Source of the DNA: GCA-2794515 sp033763335
Lineage (GTDB): Bacteria; Chloroflexota; Anaerolineae; Aggregatilineales; Phototrophicaceae
Length of the DNA stretch: 64,000 nucleotides
Reading direction: 5' to 3'
Assembly: GCA_033763335.1 (NCBI GenBank)
Contig: JANRKU010000055.1
Location: 19,625 to 83,624 of the forward strand
Both the position numbers and the translations under genes were made by a program. Positions 17,835 through 26,370 of this stretch are shown here, piece after piece. Each line of letters starts with the position of its first letter. Position 1 is the first letter of the stretch. Below the pieces are notes generated by a model, which was given only the letters and a program-made list of their open reading frames with translations, searched no databases and was not told the DNA's origin.

Positions 17835-18857
17835 TTAATCATTTAATGTTGCCAAAACCGCATCTTGCGCCTCATAATTTGGCTCAAATTGTGGTGGGAG
17901 TGTTGGCAACGGATTGGCTATATCCCACGCAATGGTGCGGGCTACACCGTCATCAAAAGTCACATCGCGCACAAAGCCCAATTCACGCTCAATCCGCTCT
18001 GAAGATACTTGTAATGATTGCGGTACACTGCCAAACCGCAAGACTTCGGGTAATTGGTCACCGGGTAATACCACAAAGCGCCCTTCCCAATTTAGCACGC
18101 TTTTGACCTTTTGCGCCATGCTCAAACTATCAAAAATGCCATCTGCGACATTATAAATGCGCCCACTGGCGCGGTCATCCAAGCAAGCCAGCGCCATCGC
18201 TTTAGCGACATTTTCCACATACCCATAAGTCGAGCGCCATTTGGCATAATCTTCATCCATAACAATGGTTTTTCTACCCGATTGCATTTGGGTCAGAAAT
18301 CCATAGAGGCGACGTTGCTTATCGCGCTCACCAATCACCATTGGCAGGCGTAACACCGTCCCTTTGATAGCTGGCGTATGGAGGAGAATATCTTCACACG
18401 GGATTTTATCGTAATGATAAAACAGATGGTTGGGGTCATCGCCAGAGCGACTCCGATGCGGATATAACACCGTCCGTAGGGGCGAGTCTTCGGTGAGGAT
18501 GTCAGTTTCGATGGGAGACTCTTCGATGCCCAATAAGCGCCCAAAATCACGATAAACATCCATGCTACTGGTCATGACAATGCGGGATACCATCCCAGAG
18601 AAGGTATCTATCAATTGATTCACATGATTGGTGTTCATCACCATGTTGTGCAAGACGATATCGGGGGCAAAAGTGGCAAAATCGGCGCGAGAATCGGTTA
18701 GCTGATTCATATCGCCTAAAATACGCACGACACCATCGGGTAGGGGGGTATCGCTTTGCCCGCGATGAAAGACCCCAACCGTATGCCCCATCGTGTGTAA
18801 CTGGTTCACCAACGCCAAACCAATGAAGTGTGTACCACCAATAACTAAAATTCGCAT
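17835..18857 (-). CDS. NAD-dependent epimerase/dehydratase family protein
   Basis: 340 residues of extended short-chain dehydrogenase type. The N-terminal Rossmann motif is GGTHFIG at 7-13; the catalytic pair is seen as Y-x3-K in FYHYDKIPCE near 167-172; RLPMVIGERD and a late nucleotide-sugar-like C-terminal region follow. An AAGGAAA ribosome site precedes the ATG. The substrate is unknown. It is separated by 113 bases from nadK and by a terminator from the ribosomal operon. Confidence 0.85.
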   Translation of the reverse strand: MRILVIGGTHFIGLALVNQLHTMGHTVGVFHRGQSDTPLPDGVVRILGDMNQLTDSRADFATFAPDIVLHNMVMNTNHVNQLIDTFSGMVSRIVMTSSMDVYRDFGRLLGIEESPIETDILTEDSPLRTVLYPHRSRSGDDPNHLFYHYDKIPCEDILLHTPAIKGTVLRLPMVIGERDKQRRLYGFLTQMQSGRKTIVMDEDYAKWRSTYGYVENVAKAMALACLDDRASGRIYNVADGIFDSLSMAQKVKSVLNWEGRFVVLPGDQLPEVLRFGSVPQSLQVSSERIERELGFVRDVTFDDGVARTIAWDIANPLPTLPPQFEPNYEAQDAVLATLND

Positions 18858-18962
18858 GTATTTTTCCTTTACGTAGTTTATTCAGCTATCCATTTGAAAC
18901 TATTTGAATAACTATAAACCAGATTAGGGGTTGGTGCAAATGAGGTAAAAATGAGAGGAATC

Positions 18963-18996
18963 AAAAAAGAGATGGCAACATGGCACATCTCTTTTT
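18963..18996 (-). terminator. Intrinsic terminator of the ribosomal-protein operon
   Basis: AAAAAGAGATG at 18964-18974 pairs with CATCTCTTTTT at 18986-18996 around an 11-base loop. On the minus strand the stem ends in a T-run 23 bases after the rplA stop. The A-rich side would also allow termination from the other direction. Confidence 0.8.
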
Positions 18997-19018
18997 ATTG
19001 ATTGTATGGGGAAGGAAG

Positions 19019-19717
19019 TTATGCGTTGAGGGTATTGGGTTCGACACGCACACCGGGACTCATGGTGGATGTCACCACGACACGGCGGACATAAATACCC
19101 TTCATGGTGCTTGGATGTTGTGCTAACACGGCATTAGCGACAGCTTGGGCATTTTCAATGAGTTTTTGGACATCAAAACTGGCTTTGCCCAGTGGAATGT
19201 GCAAGTTACCTGTTTTATCGTTGCGGAATTCCACGCGACCTGCTTTGAGTTCATCAATAGCACGTCCCAAATCTTCTGGTTGAACAACGCTTCCTGCTTT
19301 GGGGTTTGGCATAAGCCCACGAGGACCCAATACACGCGCCACAACACCGACTTTCTTCATCATAGATGGCACAGCGATGGTGGCATCAAATTCCAAGAAA
19401 CCTTCTTTTAAGATTTTTTGGATCATTTCGTCATCACCAACGAGGTCTGCCCCTGCGCTTTCGGCGGCACGAGCATCTTCACCTTCTGCAAAGACCAATA
19501 CGCGCACTTTTTTGCCCAAGCCATGTGGCAACAAAACGGTGCTACGGACTTGTTGGTCGCTATGACGGGGGTCAATCCCTAAGCGGAAGTGGATTTCGAG
19601 GGTTTCATCGAATTTGGCGGTTGCCATAGATTTTGCCAATGTGACCGCTTCTGCCAATGGGTAGTATTGGTCACGATTGAATTTCTTGAGTAACTCGGTA
19701 TAACGCTTTCCAGACAT
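19019..19717 (-). CDS. rplA: 50S ribosomal protein L1
   Basis: 232 residues, normal for L1 (MSGKRYTELLKKFNRDQYY). The hallmark loop is present (MMKKVGVVARVLGPRGLMPNPK, positions about 118-139), as are the RNA-binding N-terminal and C-terminal segments (GRVEFRNDKTGNLHIPLGK). L1 forms the ribosomal stalk that releases deacyl-tRNA and commonly represses its own operon mRNA. It is the last gene here: a terminator follows, so rplJ-rplL are not downstream. Confidence 0.98.
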   Translation of the reverse strand: MSGKRYTELLKKFNRDQYYPLAEAVTLAKSMATAKFDETLEIHFRLGIDPRHSDQQVRSTVLLPHGLGKKVRVLVFAEGEDARAAESAGADLVGDDEMIQKILKEGFLEFDATIAVPSMMKKVGVVARVLGPRGLMPNPKAGSVVQPEDLGRAIDELKAGRVEFRNDKTGNLHIPLGKASFDVQKLIENAQAVANAVLAQHPSTMKGIYVRRVVVTSTMSPGVRVEPNTLNA

Positions 19718-19771
19718 GATTTTCTCCTGTGGTCAAATGGGCGTTTCTGCGCCCTCCCACGACTAAAAAAA

Positions 19772-20197
19772 CTAATCCTTAACAGTGATTCCCATTTGAC
19801 GGGCAGTACCTTCAATTTGGCGCATAGCAGAATCAATATCGAGGGCGTTCATATCCTCACGTTTGATGTCGGCAATTTCACGCACTTGTTTGCGGGTAAT
19901 GCTACCAATCAATTGCGTATTGGGGGTTGCAGACCCCTTATCTACACCAGCCGCCTTCTTAATCAAGAAAGAGGTGGGTGGGCTTTTCAAGATGAACTTG
20001 AACGAGCCATCTGTAAAAACGGTGATTTCAGCAGGGATGATTTCACCAATGCGGGCGCTGGTACGGGCGTTGTATTCTTTCACAAACGCCATGATGTTGA
20101 TATTGTGTTGCGCCAACGCCGGACCGACGGGGGGGGCGGGATTGGCTTTGCCAGCATTGAGCTGGAGGGTGACAATCGCTTTAACTTTCTTTGCCAT
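19772..20197 (-). CDS. rplK: 50S ribosomal protein L11
   Basis: 141 residues, normal for L11. The N-terminal KAIVTLQLNAGKANPAPPVG and PALAQHNINIMAFVKEYNA are diagnostic, and the C-terminal 23S rRNA-binding domain (IGSITRKQVREIADIK) is complete. It binds the GTPase-associated centre of 23S rRNA. It lies 54 bases upstream of rplA in the usual order. The 99-base gap before it contains a short GGGTAAATTTACCC palindrome. Confidence 0.98.
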   Translation of the reverse strand: MAKKVKAIVTLQLNAGKANPAPPVGPALAQHNINIMAFVKEYNARTSARIGEIIPAEITVFTDGSFKFILKSPPTSFLIKKAAGVDKGSATPNTQLIGSITRKQVREIADIKREDMNALDIDSAMRQIEGTARQMGITVKD

Positions 20198-20296
20198 CTA
20201 AATCCTCTTCTGGCTATAAACTCGTGTTAATGACTGCGGTGGGTAAATTTACCCGAAAATCGCAAAAATCGCCATAGCCAATCATACGATTTTTGC

Positions 20297-20935
20297 TTAT
20301 ACCTTCTCAACTTCTAAGAAATCTAGCTCCACAGGCGTTTCTCTACCAAAGAAATTGACCATGACGCGCACTTTGGACTTATCTACATCAATATCTGCTA
20401 CTTCGCCAATGAAGTCATTGAATGGACCGTCCACAATGCGGACACGTTGTCCAATTTTGAAATTGACCTTGATTTTTGGCGCTTCATCGGACATGCGCGA
20501 CATAATTTGGTCAACTTCTTCTTTACGGAGTGGAGTAGGGTCGTTGCCCATGCCCACGAATCCGGTGACACCGGGTGTATTTCGCACCACATACCATGAA
20601 TCTTCATCCATTTTCATCTGGACGAGGATGTATCCGGGGAAAATGCGCCGTTTGATGGTGCGCCGTTTGCCATCTTTGATTTCGATTTCTTCCTCTTCGG
20701 GAACAATCACATCAAAAATGCTACCCGTCATGCCCATGGTTTCGATACGTTGTTCAATGGCATAACGGACTTTTTCTTCGTATCCAGAATAGCAATGTAC
20801 CACATACCAATATTTTTGTGCCTCAAGATCGCCCACAGGGGGGTCATCTAAAATTGGGTTGGCATCATACTCCGTTGACAAGTCAATGGGTTCTGGGTCG
20901 TAATTCTTTTTTGATTTTTCTTTCTTTTCTGGCAT
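20297..20935 (-). CDS. nusG: Transcription termination/antitermination protein NusG
   Basis: 212 residues. After a charged 40-residue leader, the NGN domain begins at KYWYVVHCYSGYEEKVRYAI and includes PGYILVQMKM and NTPGVTGFVG; the C-terminal KOW domain is IGQRVRIVDGPFNDFIGEVADI. NusG binds RNA polymerase and links it to Rho or the ribosome. The order secE-nusG-rplK-rplA confirms the call. Confidence 0.97.
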   Translation of the reverse strand: MPEKKEKSKKNYDPEPIDLSTEYDANPILDDPPVGDLEAQKYWYVVHCYSGYEEKVRYAIEQRIETMGMTGSIFDVIVPEEEEIEIKDGKRRTIKRRIFPGYILVQMKMDEDSWYVVRNTPGVTGFVGMGNDPTPLRKEEVDQIMSRMSDEAPKIKVNFKIGQRVRIVDGPFNDFIGEVADIDVDKSKVRVMVNFFGRETPVELDFLEVEKV

Positions 20936-20967
20936 GGGTGGTTGTGCCTTTATTCACTCTAAATGAT

Positions 20968-21435
20968 TTAGTAGGGCGATGTATCGCTACTCTTTAAGAT
21001 GCGACCTACCACAAAATAAATCACACCAACACCAACAAAAAATAGCAAGAACACGATGTTGTTGTTAAAGCCCTGAACAAACAGTTCGGTAAAGACAAAC
21101 GACATAACCCCAAGTACAAGTGCCGCAAAAAGTGTCACTACCAAAATGATACGTGCCAAACGGCTGAGTTCTTCACGGGTGGGCCACACCACTTTTTCGA
21201 GTTCTTCTTTCACACCACGTAAATATTCACGAAGTCCTCTAAAAAAACGGACAACAAAATTGCCACGTTCTTCGGTTGCTTCTTGACGACTCCGCTTGCC
21301 TGGGGTAGCGCGACCTTTACGCTCGGTATACCCTTTGCCCTCAGATTCATCATCGTCGAGTTCTTCTTCAAGTTCCTCGACTTCTTCTAATTCTTCTTCT
21401 GCCACGCTACCGCGTTTGCGAGCCTCTTGTGCCAT
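20968..21435 (-). CDS. secE: Preprotein translocase subunit SecE
   Basis: 155 residues from the ATG at 21435, preceded by AAAGGAGA about 10 bases upstream. The first 65 residues are very acidic then basic (EELEEVEELEEELDDDE), an N-terminal extension longer than in the small SecE of many bacteria. The conserved part is the amphipathic GLREYLRGVKEELEKVVWPTREE segment, in two pieces around 75-100, followed by one clear transmembrane helix (about 103-127) and a second hydrophobic stretch near the end. SecE clamps SecY in the Sec channel. It lies directly upstream of nusG. Confidence 0.92.
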   Translation of the reverse strand: MAQEARKRGSVAEEELEEVEELEEELDDDESEGKGYTERKGRATPGKRSRQEATEERGNFVVRFFRGLREYLRGVKEELEKVVWPTREELSRLARIILVVTLFAALVLGVMSFVFTELFVQGFNNNIVFLLFFVGVGVIYFVVGRILKSSDTSPY

Positions 21436-21553
21436 GAGAAGGATGTCTCCTTTAATCACTCTATTTTTATCATCAGTAAACAGATATGTGTCTATTGTAC
21501 ACTGTGGATAGTAACTAAAACACCGTCAAATTGACGGTGCTTTAGGGTTTTTG

Positions 21554-21626
21554 CAGGGGTGGCAAGACTTGAACTCGCAACCAATAGATTTGGACTCTAC
21601 TACTCTGCCAATTGAGCTACACCCCT
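21554..21626 (-). tRNA. tRNA-Trp (CCA anticodon)
   Basis: 73 bases that fold as a cloverleaf on the minus strand: acceptor AGGGGTG with CACCCCT, D-arm TAGCTCAATTGGCAGAG, anticodon loop containing CCA, T-arm with GTTCAAGTC, discriminator G. It lies between rpmG and secE, its usual place in this cluster. Confidence 0.93.
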
Positions 21627-21669
21627 ATATCCTACCAGTATATCACAAATGGCGTATTACCGCCACAAC

Positions 21670-21831
21670 CTATTTTGCTTCTTTATAAACGACATGACGG
21701 CGCACAAATGGATCATATTTCTTGAGTTCCAAGCGTGCTGGGTCATTACGGCGGTTTTTATAGGTAATGTAGATGTGACCGCTTTCACTGCTACGCATTT
21801 TCACAACGATGCGATTGCCTTTTTTTGCCAT
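21670..21831 (-). CDS. rpmG: 50S ribosomal protein L33
   Basis: 53 residues read directly on the minus strand: it opens MAKKGNRIVVKMRSSESGH, continues with IYITYKNRRNDPARLELKKY and ends DPFVRRHVVYKEAK. This is a complete L33 of the form without the zinc-binding cysteine pairs. It is flanked by tRNA-Thr upstream and tRNA-Trp downstream, the usual setting between the tRNA cluster and secE. Confidence 0.95.
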   Translation of the reverse strand: MAKKGNRIVVKMRSSESGHIYITYKNRRNDPARLELKKYDPFVRRHVVYKEAK

Positions 21832-21878
21832 GTGACCACTTACTCCTCAAAAAAACAATTTTACTCAGTGATGACAAA

Positions 21879-21950
21879 AGCCTATGATGGGGATTGAACC
21901 CATGACCTCTTTCTTACCAAGAAAGCGCTCTACCACTGAGCTACATAGGC
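21879..21950 (-). tRNA. tRNA-Thr (GGT anticodon)
   Basis: 72-base cloverleaf on the minus strand: acceptor GCCTATG with CATAGGC, anticodon stem CTTTC/GAAAG around a TTGGTAA loop, T-arm GGGTTCAATCCC, discriminator T. No tuf gene lies between it and rpmG, unlike many bacteria. Confidence 0.93.
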
Positions 21951-21975
21951 AGTTCTATTTGGAACATTGTTCCAG

Positions 21976-22058
21976 TGGGCCAGGTAGGACTCGAACCTAC
22001 GAAGTGTAAACACAAGTAATTTACAGTCACTCCCCTTTGCCGCTCGGGACACTGACCC
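21976..22058 (-). tRNA. tRNA-Tyr (GTA anticodon)
   Basis: 83-base class II tRNA on the minus strand: acceptor GGGTCAG with CTGGCCC (one G-T pair), anticodon loop CTGTAAA, a long variable arm (about 14 bases) and T-arm TAGGTTCGAGTCCTA, discriminator A. The long variable arm supports Tyr. Confidence 0.93.
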
Positions 22059-22094
22059 ATATTTGGTTGTTAACATTGTAACTTGAGACTCAAT

Positions 22095-22167
22095 AGCCCT
22101 CGATGAGACTCGAACTCATAACCGCATTATTACAAGTAATGTGCTCTGCCAATTGAGCTACGAAGGC
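22095..22167 (-). tRNA. tRNA-Thr (TGT anticodon)
   Basis: 73-base cloverleaf on the minus strand: acceptor GCCTTCG with CGAGGGC, anticodon stem CATTA/TAATG around CTTGTAA, T-arm TGAGTTCGAGTCTCA, discriminator T. First gene of the tRNA-ribosomal-protein transcript, just downstream of a strong promoter. Confidence 0.93.
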
Positions 22168-22205
22168 ATTCTGACAAGTTACAAGTTTTTCTTCATGATG
22201 AGGAT

Positions 22206-22235
22206 ATTATAGCATCAACAAGGTGCTTTTTTCAA
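22206..22235 (-). promoter_or_regulatory. Sigma-70 promoter of the tRNA/rpmG/secE operon
   Basis: On the minus strand, TTGAAA (22235-22230), an 18-base spacer and a perfect TATAAT (22211-22206) about 40 bases upstream of the first tRNA. Spacing and position fit the main promoter of the cluster. Confidence 0.75.
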
Positions 22236-22356
22236 GCCTCATATTTGCGCCCATTGGTTTGGGTTAGCGCGTGGAATTATACTCCCCTTTTTTTGCAGGT
22301 GTCAATGCTCTATAATCCGAATTATCCGACAAACTTACCCACAACTGAAGAATACT

Positions 22357-23739
22357 ATGTTATTGACCATTAGCACGACCCATCAACCTGCGACGGATTT
22401 AAGTTATTTGTTGCATAAACATCCTGCTCGCTTTCAGACGTTTGAATTGCCATTTGGCGATGTTCACGTGTTTTATACTCATGCCACCGATACACTTTGT
22501 ACTGCTTGCCTATTTCTTGATATTAATCCTGTGAGTTTGGTACGGCGTGGCACAGAAAATAATTTTGCCCTGCGCCAATATGTTAATGACCGTCCGTATG
22601 CCACTTCCTCATTTATGAGTGTGGCAATTGCCAACGTGTATGGCTCGGCGCTCAAAGGCAAAAGCACAGACCGCGCTGATGTGGTCAATATACCCATTCC
22701 CCTCACGGTTCAATTGGTGGCTGTGCCATGCAAAGGCGGGGCAGAATTGCTCTATGACCTGTTTTCGCCGTTGGGATACGACATCACTATCGAAAATTAC
22801 CCACTGGATGTTGCATTTCCCGCGTGGGGAGATAGTGATTATTACACCCTTACCCTGAGTATCACCGCGCCACTCAAAACGGTGTTATCGCATTTATATG
22901 TCCTTATCCCTGTTTTGGATGATGAAAAACATTATTATGTCAGCACTGATGAAATCGAAAAATTGCTCCGCTATGGCGAATCATGGCTGGCATCACATCC
23001 GCGTTATAATCTCATCACCAAACGCTATTTGCGCCATCAACATAGCCTCACCCAACAAGCCCTTGAACGGCTCTTATCCGAAGATAGCCCAGATGATGAT
23101 GTGCCGTCTCCTGAGCAAAGCCTCGAAGCCCCCATCAATTTGCATCAAATTCGTCTCATATCAGTGGCTTCGCGCCTCAAAGCGTTGGGTGCAAAGCGGG
23201 TCTTGGATTTAGGTTGTGGAGAAGGGCAATTGCTCGAAAAATTGCTGGCAGAGGCTCAATTTACTGAAATTGTGGGGATGGATGTTGCATTTCGCAGTTT
23301 AGAACGCGCTCAACACCGACTACGACTCAAAAATATGCCAGATGACCAACGCGCTCGTATTCAACTCATTCATGGGTCGTTGATGTATGATGACCTGCGT
23401 CTTATAGGCTATGATGCCGCCGCCATTGTTGAGGTAATAGAGCATTTAGATGCCCCGCGTTTGGTGGCATTTGAGCGTGTGGTCTTTGATGTGGCACGCC
23501 CCAAATACGTCATTATTACCACGCCGAATAGCGAATATAATGTGAATTTCCCCATGCTCCATGCAGGGGCATTTCGCCATGCTGACCATCGTTTTGAGTG
23601 GACACGCGCCGAATTTGAAGCATGGGCGCAGAATATTGCCCAAAAACATGGCTATAAGGTGCAATTTGCTCCGCTTGGAACACCAGACCCCCTTGTTGGC
23701 GCACCGAGTCAATTGGCACAGTTTGAGAGGCAATCATGA
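22357..23739 (+). CDS. hen1: 3'-terminal RNA ribose 2'-O-methyltransferase Hen1
   Basis: 460 residues. The N-terminal 240 residues form the bacterial Hen1 N-domain that helps activate the Pnkp ligase; the C-terminal half is a SAM methyltransferase with motif I VLDLGCGEGQLLEKLL (near 282) and the metal-binding EVIEHL near 365, followed by ITTPNSEYN. It adds a 2'-O-methyl to the 3' end of a cleaved RNA before ligation so that the repaired tRNA resists re-cleavage. Its stop overlaps the pnkp start by 4 bases (ATGA). A TATAAT lies about 40 bases upstream. The set-up is that of the Pnkp/Hen1 RNA repair operon. Confidence 0.92.
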   Translation: MLLTISTTHQPATDLSYLLHKHPARFQTFELPFGDVHVFYTHATDTLCTACLFLDINPVSLVRRGTENNFALRQYVNDRPYATSSFMSVAIANVYGSALKGKSTDRADVVNIPIPLTVQLVAVPCKGGAELLYDLFSPLGYDITIENYPLDVAFPAWGDSDYYTLTLSITAPLKTVLSHLYVLIPVLDDEKHYYVSTDEIEKLLRYGESWLASHPRYNLITKRYLRHQHSLTQQALERLLSEDSPDDDVPSPEQSLEAPINLHQIRLISVASRLKALGAKRVLDLGCGEGQLLEKLLAEAQFTEIVGMDVAFRSLERAQHRLRLKNMPDDQRARIQLIHGSLMYDDLRLIGYDAAAIVEVIEHLDAPRLVAFERVVFDVARPKYVIITTPNSEYNVNFPMLHAGAFRHADHRFEWTRAEFEAWAQNIAQKHGYKVQFAPLGTPDPLVGAPSQLAQFERQS

Positions 23740-24509
23740 CGACCATCGCTATTCCTGAATCTTGTTTGGTGGTATTGATTGGTGCTTCTGGCAGTGGTAA
23801 ATCCACCTTTGCCCATCACCATTTTTTACCCACCGAAATTTTATCATCCGATACACTGCGGGCTTGGGTATCGGATGATGAATCTGACCAATCTGCCAGC
23901 CAAGATGCCTTTGATGTGTTGCATACTATCGCCAAAAAGCGCCTTGCACGCATGAAATTGACGGTGATTGATGCCACGAATGTGCAACCAGAGGCACGGA
24001 GACGATTAGTAGAATTGGCACAGAGCCAACATACCCTATCGGTTGCCATTGTGTTGAATATGTCTGAGAAGGTGTGTTTGGAGCGCAATATTGGGCGTGC
24101 TAACCGTGATTTCGGCGACCATGTGATTAAACGGCAACGGCAACAACTCTATCAATCGCTTCATGGATTAGAGCGAGAAGGATTTCGTGCGGTGCATATC
24201 CTTAAATCGCCTCAACAAGTGGCGGATGTGAGCATTATCCGTGAGCCGTTGTGGTGCAATCTCAAACACGAAACAGGTCCTTTCGACATCATTGGCGATA
24301 TTCATGGATGCTATGATGAATTGGTGCTGTTGCTCAAAAAATTGGGCTATGAGGTCAATTCAGAAACACATCATGTCATTCCCCCAGAGGGGCGTAAAGC
24401 CATTTTTGTAGGGGATTTGATAGACAGAGGACTTAGAACACCCGATGTCCTCAAATTGGTCATGAATATGGTCAAAGAGGGTCATGCCTTGTGTGGTTGG
24501 CAATCATGA
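23736..24509 (+). CDS. pnkp: Polynucleotide kinase-phosphatase Pnkp, 5' part (frameshifted)
   Basis: 257 residues covering the kinase domain and the first part of the metallophosphatase. P-loop GASGSGKS at 16-23; phosphatase motifs GDIHGCYDEL and VGDLIDRG near 190 and 234. The frame then runs into a premature stop just where the phosphatase GNHD motif should come. The next motif is intact in another frame (24484 onward), so this and the next entry are one gene broken by a 2-base deletion or 1-base insertion at the GTGTG run 24491-24495. Together they give about 860 residues, close to known Pnkp proteins. Confidence 0.88.
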   Translation: MTTIAIPESCLVVLIGASGSGKSTFAHHHFLPTEILSSDTLRAWVSDDESDQSASQDAFDVLHTIAKKRLARMKLTVIDATNVQPEARRRLVELAQSQHTLSVAIVLNMSEKVCLERNIGRANRDFGDHVIKRQRQQLYQSLHGLEREGFRAVHILKSPQQVADVSIIREPLWCNLKHETGPFDIIGDIHGCYDELVLLLKKLGYEVNSETHHVIPPEGRKAIFVGDLIDRGLRTPDVLKLVMNMVKEGHALCGWQS

Positions 24510-26295
24510 TGATAAACTCTCGCGTAAATTGCGCGGACGCAAGGTTAGCGTCACACACGGGCTAGAAAAAACACTGGAACAATTGGCGGGCGAATCCCGT
24601 GAATTTATGACGCAACTCTCGACATTTTTGCATGGATTGGTCAGCCATTATGTCTTGGATGGTGGGGCTTTGGTGGTTGCCCACGCGGGTATAAAAGAGG
24701 ACATGATTGGGCGGGCATCGGGCGCGGTGCGGGCATTTGTCATGTATGGGGATACAACAGGCGAAACAGACGATTTGGGATTGCCTGTCCGTCGTGATTG
24801 GGCATCGGGGTATCGTGGGACTGCGATGGTGGTCTATGGGCATACACCGATTGCCAAACCGCAATGGGTCAATAATACGCTCAATATTGATACAGGATGT
24901 GTATTCGGCGGGGCATTAACCGCATTGCGATACCCAGAAAAAGAGGTGGTGTCTGTACCATCTATCCAACAATATGCTGTGCCATCACGACCTTTTTTGG
25001 TGGATGAAACCGCTATATTGACCATCCAACAACAATTAGATGACTACTTGTCTATTTCTGATGTGTTGGTGGTAGATGACCCGATGGGCAAGCGATTTAT
25101 TGAAACCCGTCTGGACGGCAAGGTGCAAATCCGCCAAGAAAATGCGACAGCCGCCTTAGAGGTGATGAGCCGATTTGCGGTGAATCCAAAATGGCTGGTT
25201 TATCTTCCACCAACGATGTCGCCTGTGGCTACCAGTGAATTGCCAAATTTGCTCGAACATCCCGCACAAGCCTTTTCGTATTATCGGGATATGGGTGTGC
25301 AACAAGTCGTCTGCGAAGAAAAACACATGGGGTCGCGGGCGGTGGTGATTATTTGCAAAGATGAATCTGTCGCACAAACCCGCTTTGGGGTGATGGATGA
25401 GGGGCGGGGCATCATCTATACGCGCACAGGACGGCGCTTTTTTGATGATAGTACACTCGAAAATGCCTTGCTTGACCATCTGGACGGGGCAATCACCCGC
25501 GCCAATTTATGGGATGAATTTCAAACCAATTGGATGGTATTGGATTGTGAACTGATGCCATGGTCGGCAAAAGCACAAGCCTTACTCCAAGACCAATATG
25601 CGGCGGTAGGGGCATCTGCAAGTAGGGCATTAGGGGCGGTTATTGGGGCATTAGAGACTGCCTCGCCCAATTATCCAGAAATTGCACCCTTGTTGGATAA
25701 ATATACACGGCGGGCGGGTCATATCAGCGATTATATTGAAGCGTATCGGCGCTATTGTTGGGATGTGCGCGGTGTGGATGATTTGCGCCTTGCACCATTT
25801 CATCTTTTGGCGACAGAAGGTGCTGTGCATGTGGATAAAACCCATATTTGGCACATGGAGACCCTCGCCAAATTACAAACCACCGATGATAACCGCATTT
25901 TCCCAACCGCTTATCAGGTGGTATCGCTAAATGATGATGCCAGTGTAGAAGCGGGTGTGGCATGGTGGGGTGCTATGACAGAACGCGGTGGGGAAGGCAT
26001 GGTCGTGAAGCCAATGGACTTTTTGCACATGGGCAGTCGCGGGGTGATTCAACCCGCCCTCAAAGTGCGTGGACGTGAGTATCTGCGGATTATTTATGGC
26101 GCAGAATATGTTGACCATCTGGATTTGTTGCGGGAGCGCAATATTGGGCGCAAACGTAATTTTGCCCTGCGCGAATTTGCACTGGGGATAGAGGCATTAG
26201 AGCGATTTGTAGCACATGAGCCGTTGCGCCGTATCCATGAATGCGTATTTGGCATTTTGGCGCTCGAAAGTGAGCCGATAGACCCGCGTTTGTGA
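24484..26295 (+). CDS. pnkp: Polynucleotide kinase-phosphatase Pnkp, 3' part (phosphatase remainder and ligase)
   Basis: The frame continues with VVGNHDDKLSRKL (third phosphatase motif), VVAHAGI and VYGHTP, then the ATP-grasp-like ligase domain with CEEKHMGSRAVV, where Lys280 of this fragment is the expected adenylated lysine, and EGMVVKP near 510. An ATG at 24484 exists but has no properly spaced ribosome site and would split a conserved motif, so it is unlikely to be a genuine separate start. Either the gene is a recent pseudogene, the shift is a sequencing error, or it is bypassed during translation. Confidence 0.85.
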   Translation: MPCVVGNHDDKLSRKLRGRKVSVTHGLEKTLEQLAGESREFMTQLSTFLHGLVSHYVLDGGALVVAHAGIKEDMIGRASGAVRAFVMYGDTTGETDDLGLPVRRDWASGYRGTAMVVYGHTPIAKPQWVNNTLNIDTGCVFGGALTALRYPEKEVVSVPSIQQYAVPSRPFLVDETAILTIQQQLDDYLSISDVLVVDDPMGKRFIETRLDGKVQIRQENATAALEVMSRFAVNPKWLVYLPPTMSPVATSELPNLLEHPAQAFSYYRDMGVQQVVCEEKHMGSRAVVIICKDESVAQTRFGVMDEGRGIIYTRTGRRFFDDSTLENALLDHLDGAITRANLWDEFQTNWMVLDCELMPWSAKAQALLQDQYAAVGASASRALGAVIGALETASPNYPEIAPLLDKYTRRAGHISDYIEAYRRYCWDVRGVDDLRLAPFHLLATEGAVHVDKTHIWHMETLAKLQTTDDNRIFPTAYQVVSLNDDASVEAGVAWWGAMTERGGEGMVVKPMDFLHMGSRGVIQPALKVRGREYLRIIYGAEYVDHLDLLRERNIGRKRNFALREFALGIEALERFVAHEPLRRIHECVFGILALESEPIDPRL

Positions 26296-26309
26296 TGGTA
26301 GGTGATTTG

Positions 26310-26342
26310 TGGCGGATTAGCGTGAAGCGTGTATATCCGCCA
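26310..26342 (+). repeat. Paired palindromic repeat, locus 1, 33-base hairpin
   Basis: Outer stem TGGCGGAT/ATCCGCCA, then TA on the left and GTAT on the right, and an inner GCG/GCGT-type stem with a TGAA loop. It matches the 33-base hairpin at 62036 with compensating base changes in the stem. No coding function. Confidence 0.75.
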
Positions 26343-26370
26343 TTATAAAACCCGCTTATTTGATGCGTAA

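Noticed and set aside
24484..24509. Interpretation of the pnkp 3' part as a separate gene starting at the ATG at 24484
   Set aside because: The ATG falls inside the conserved phosphatase motif and its nearest purine-rich stretch (GAGGG) is only 2 bases away, so the split is better explained by a frameshift than by two genes.
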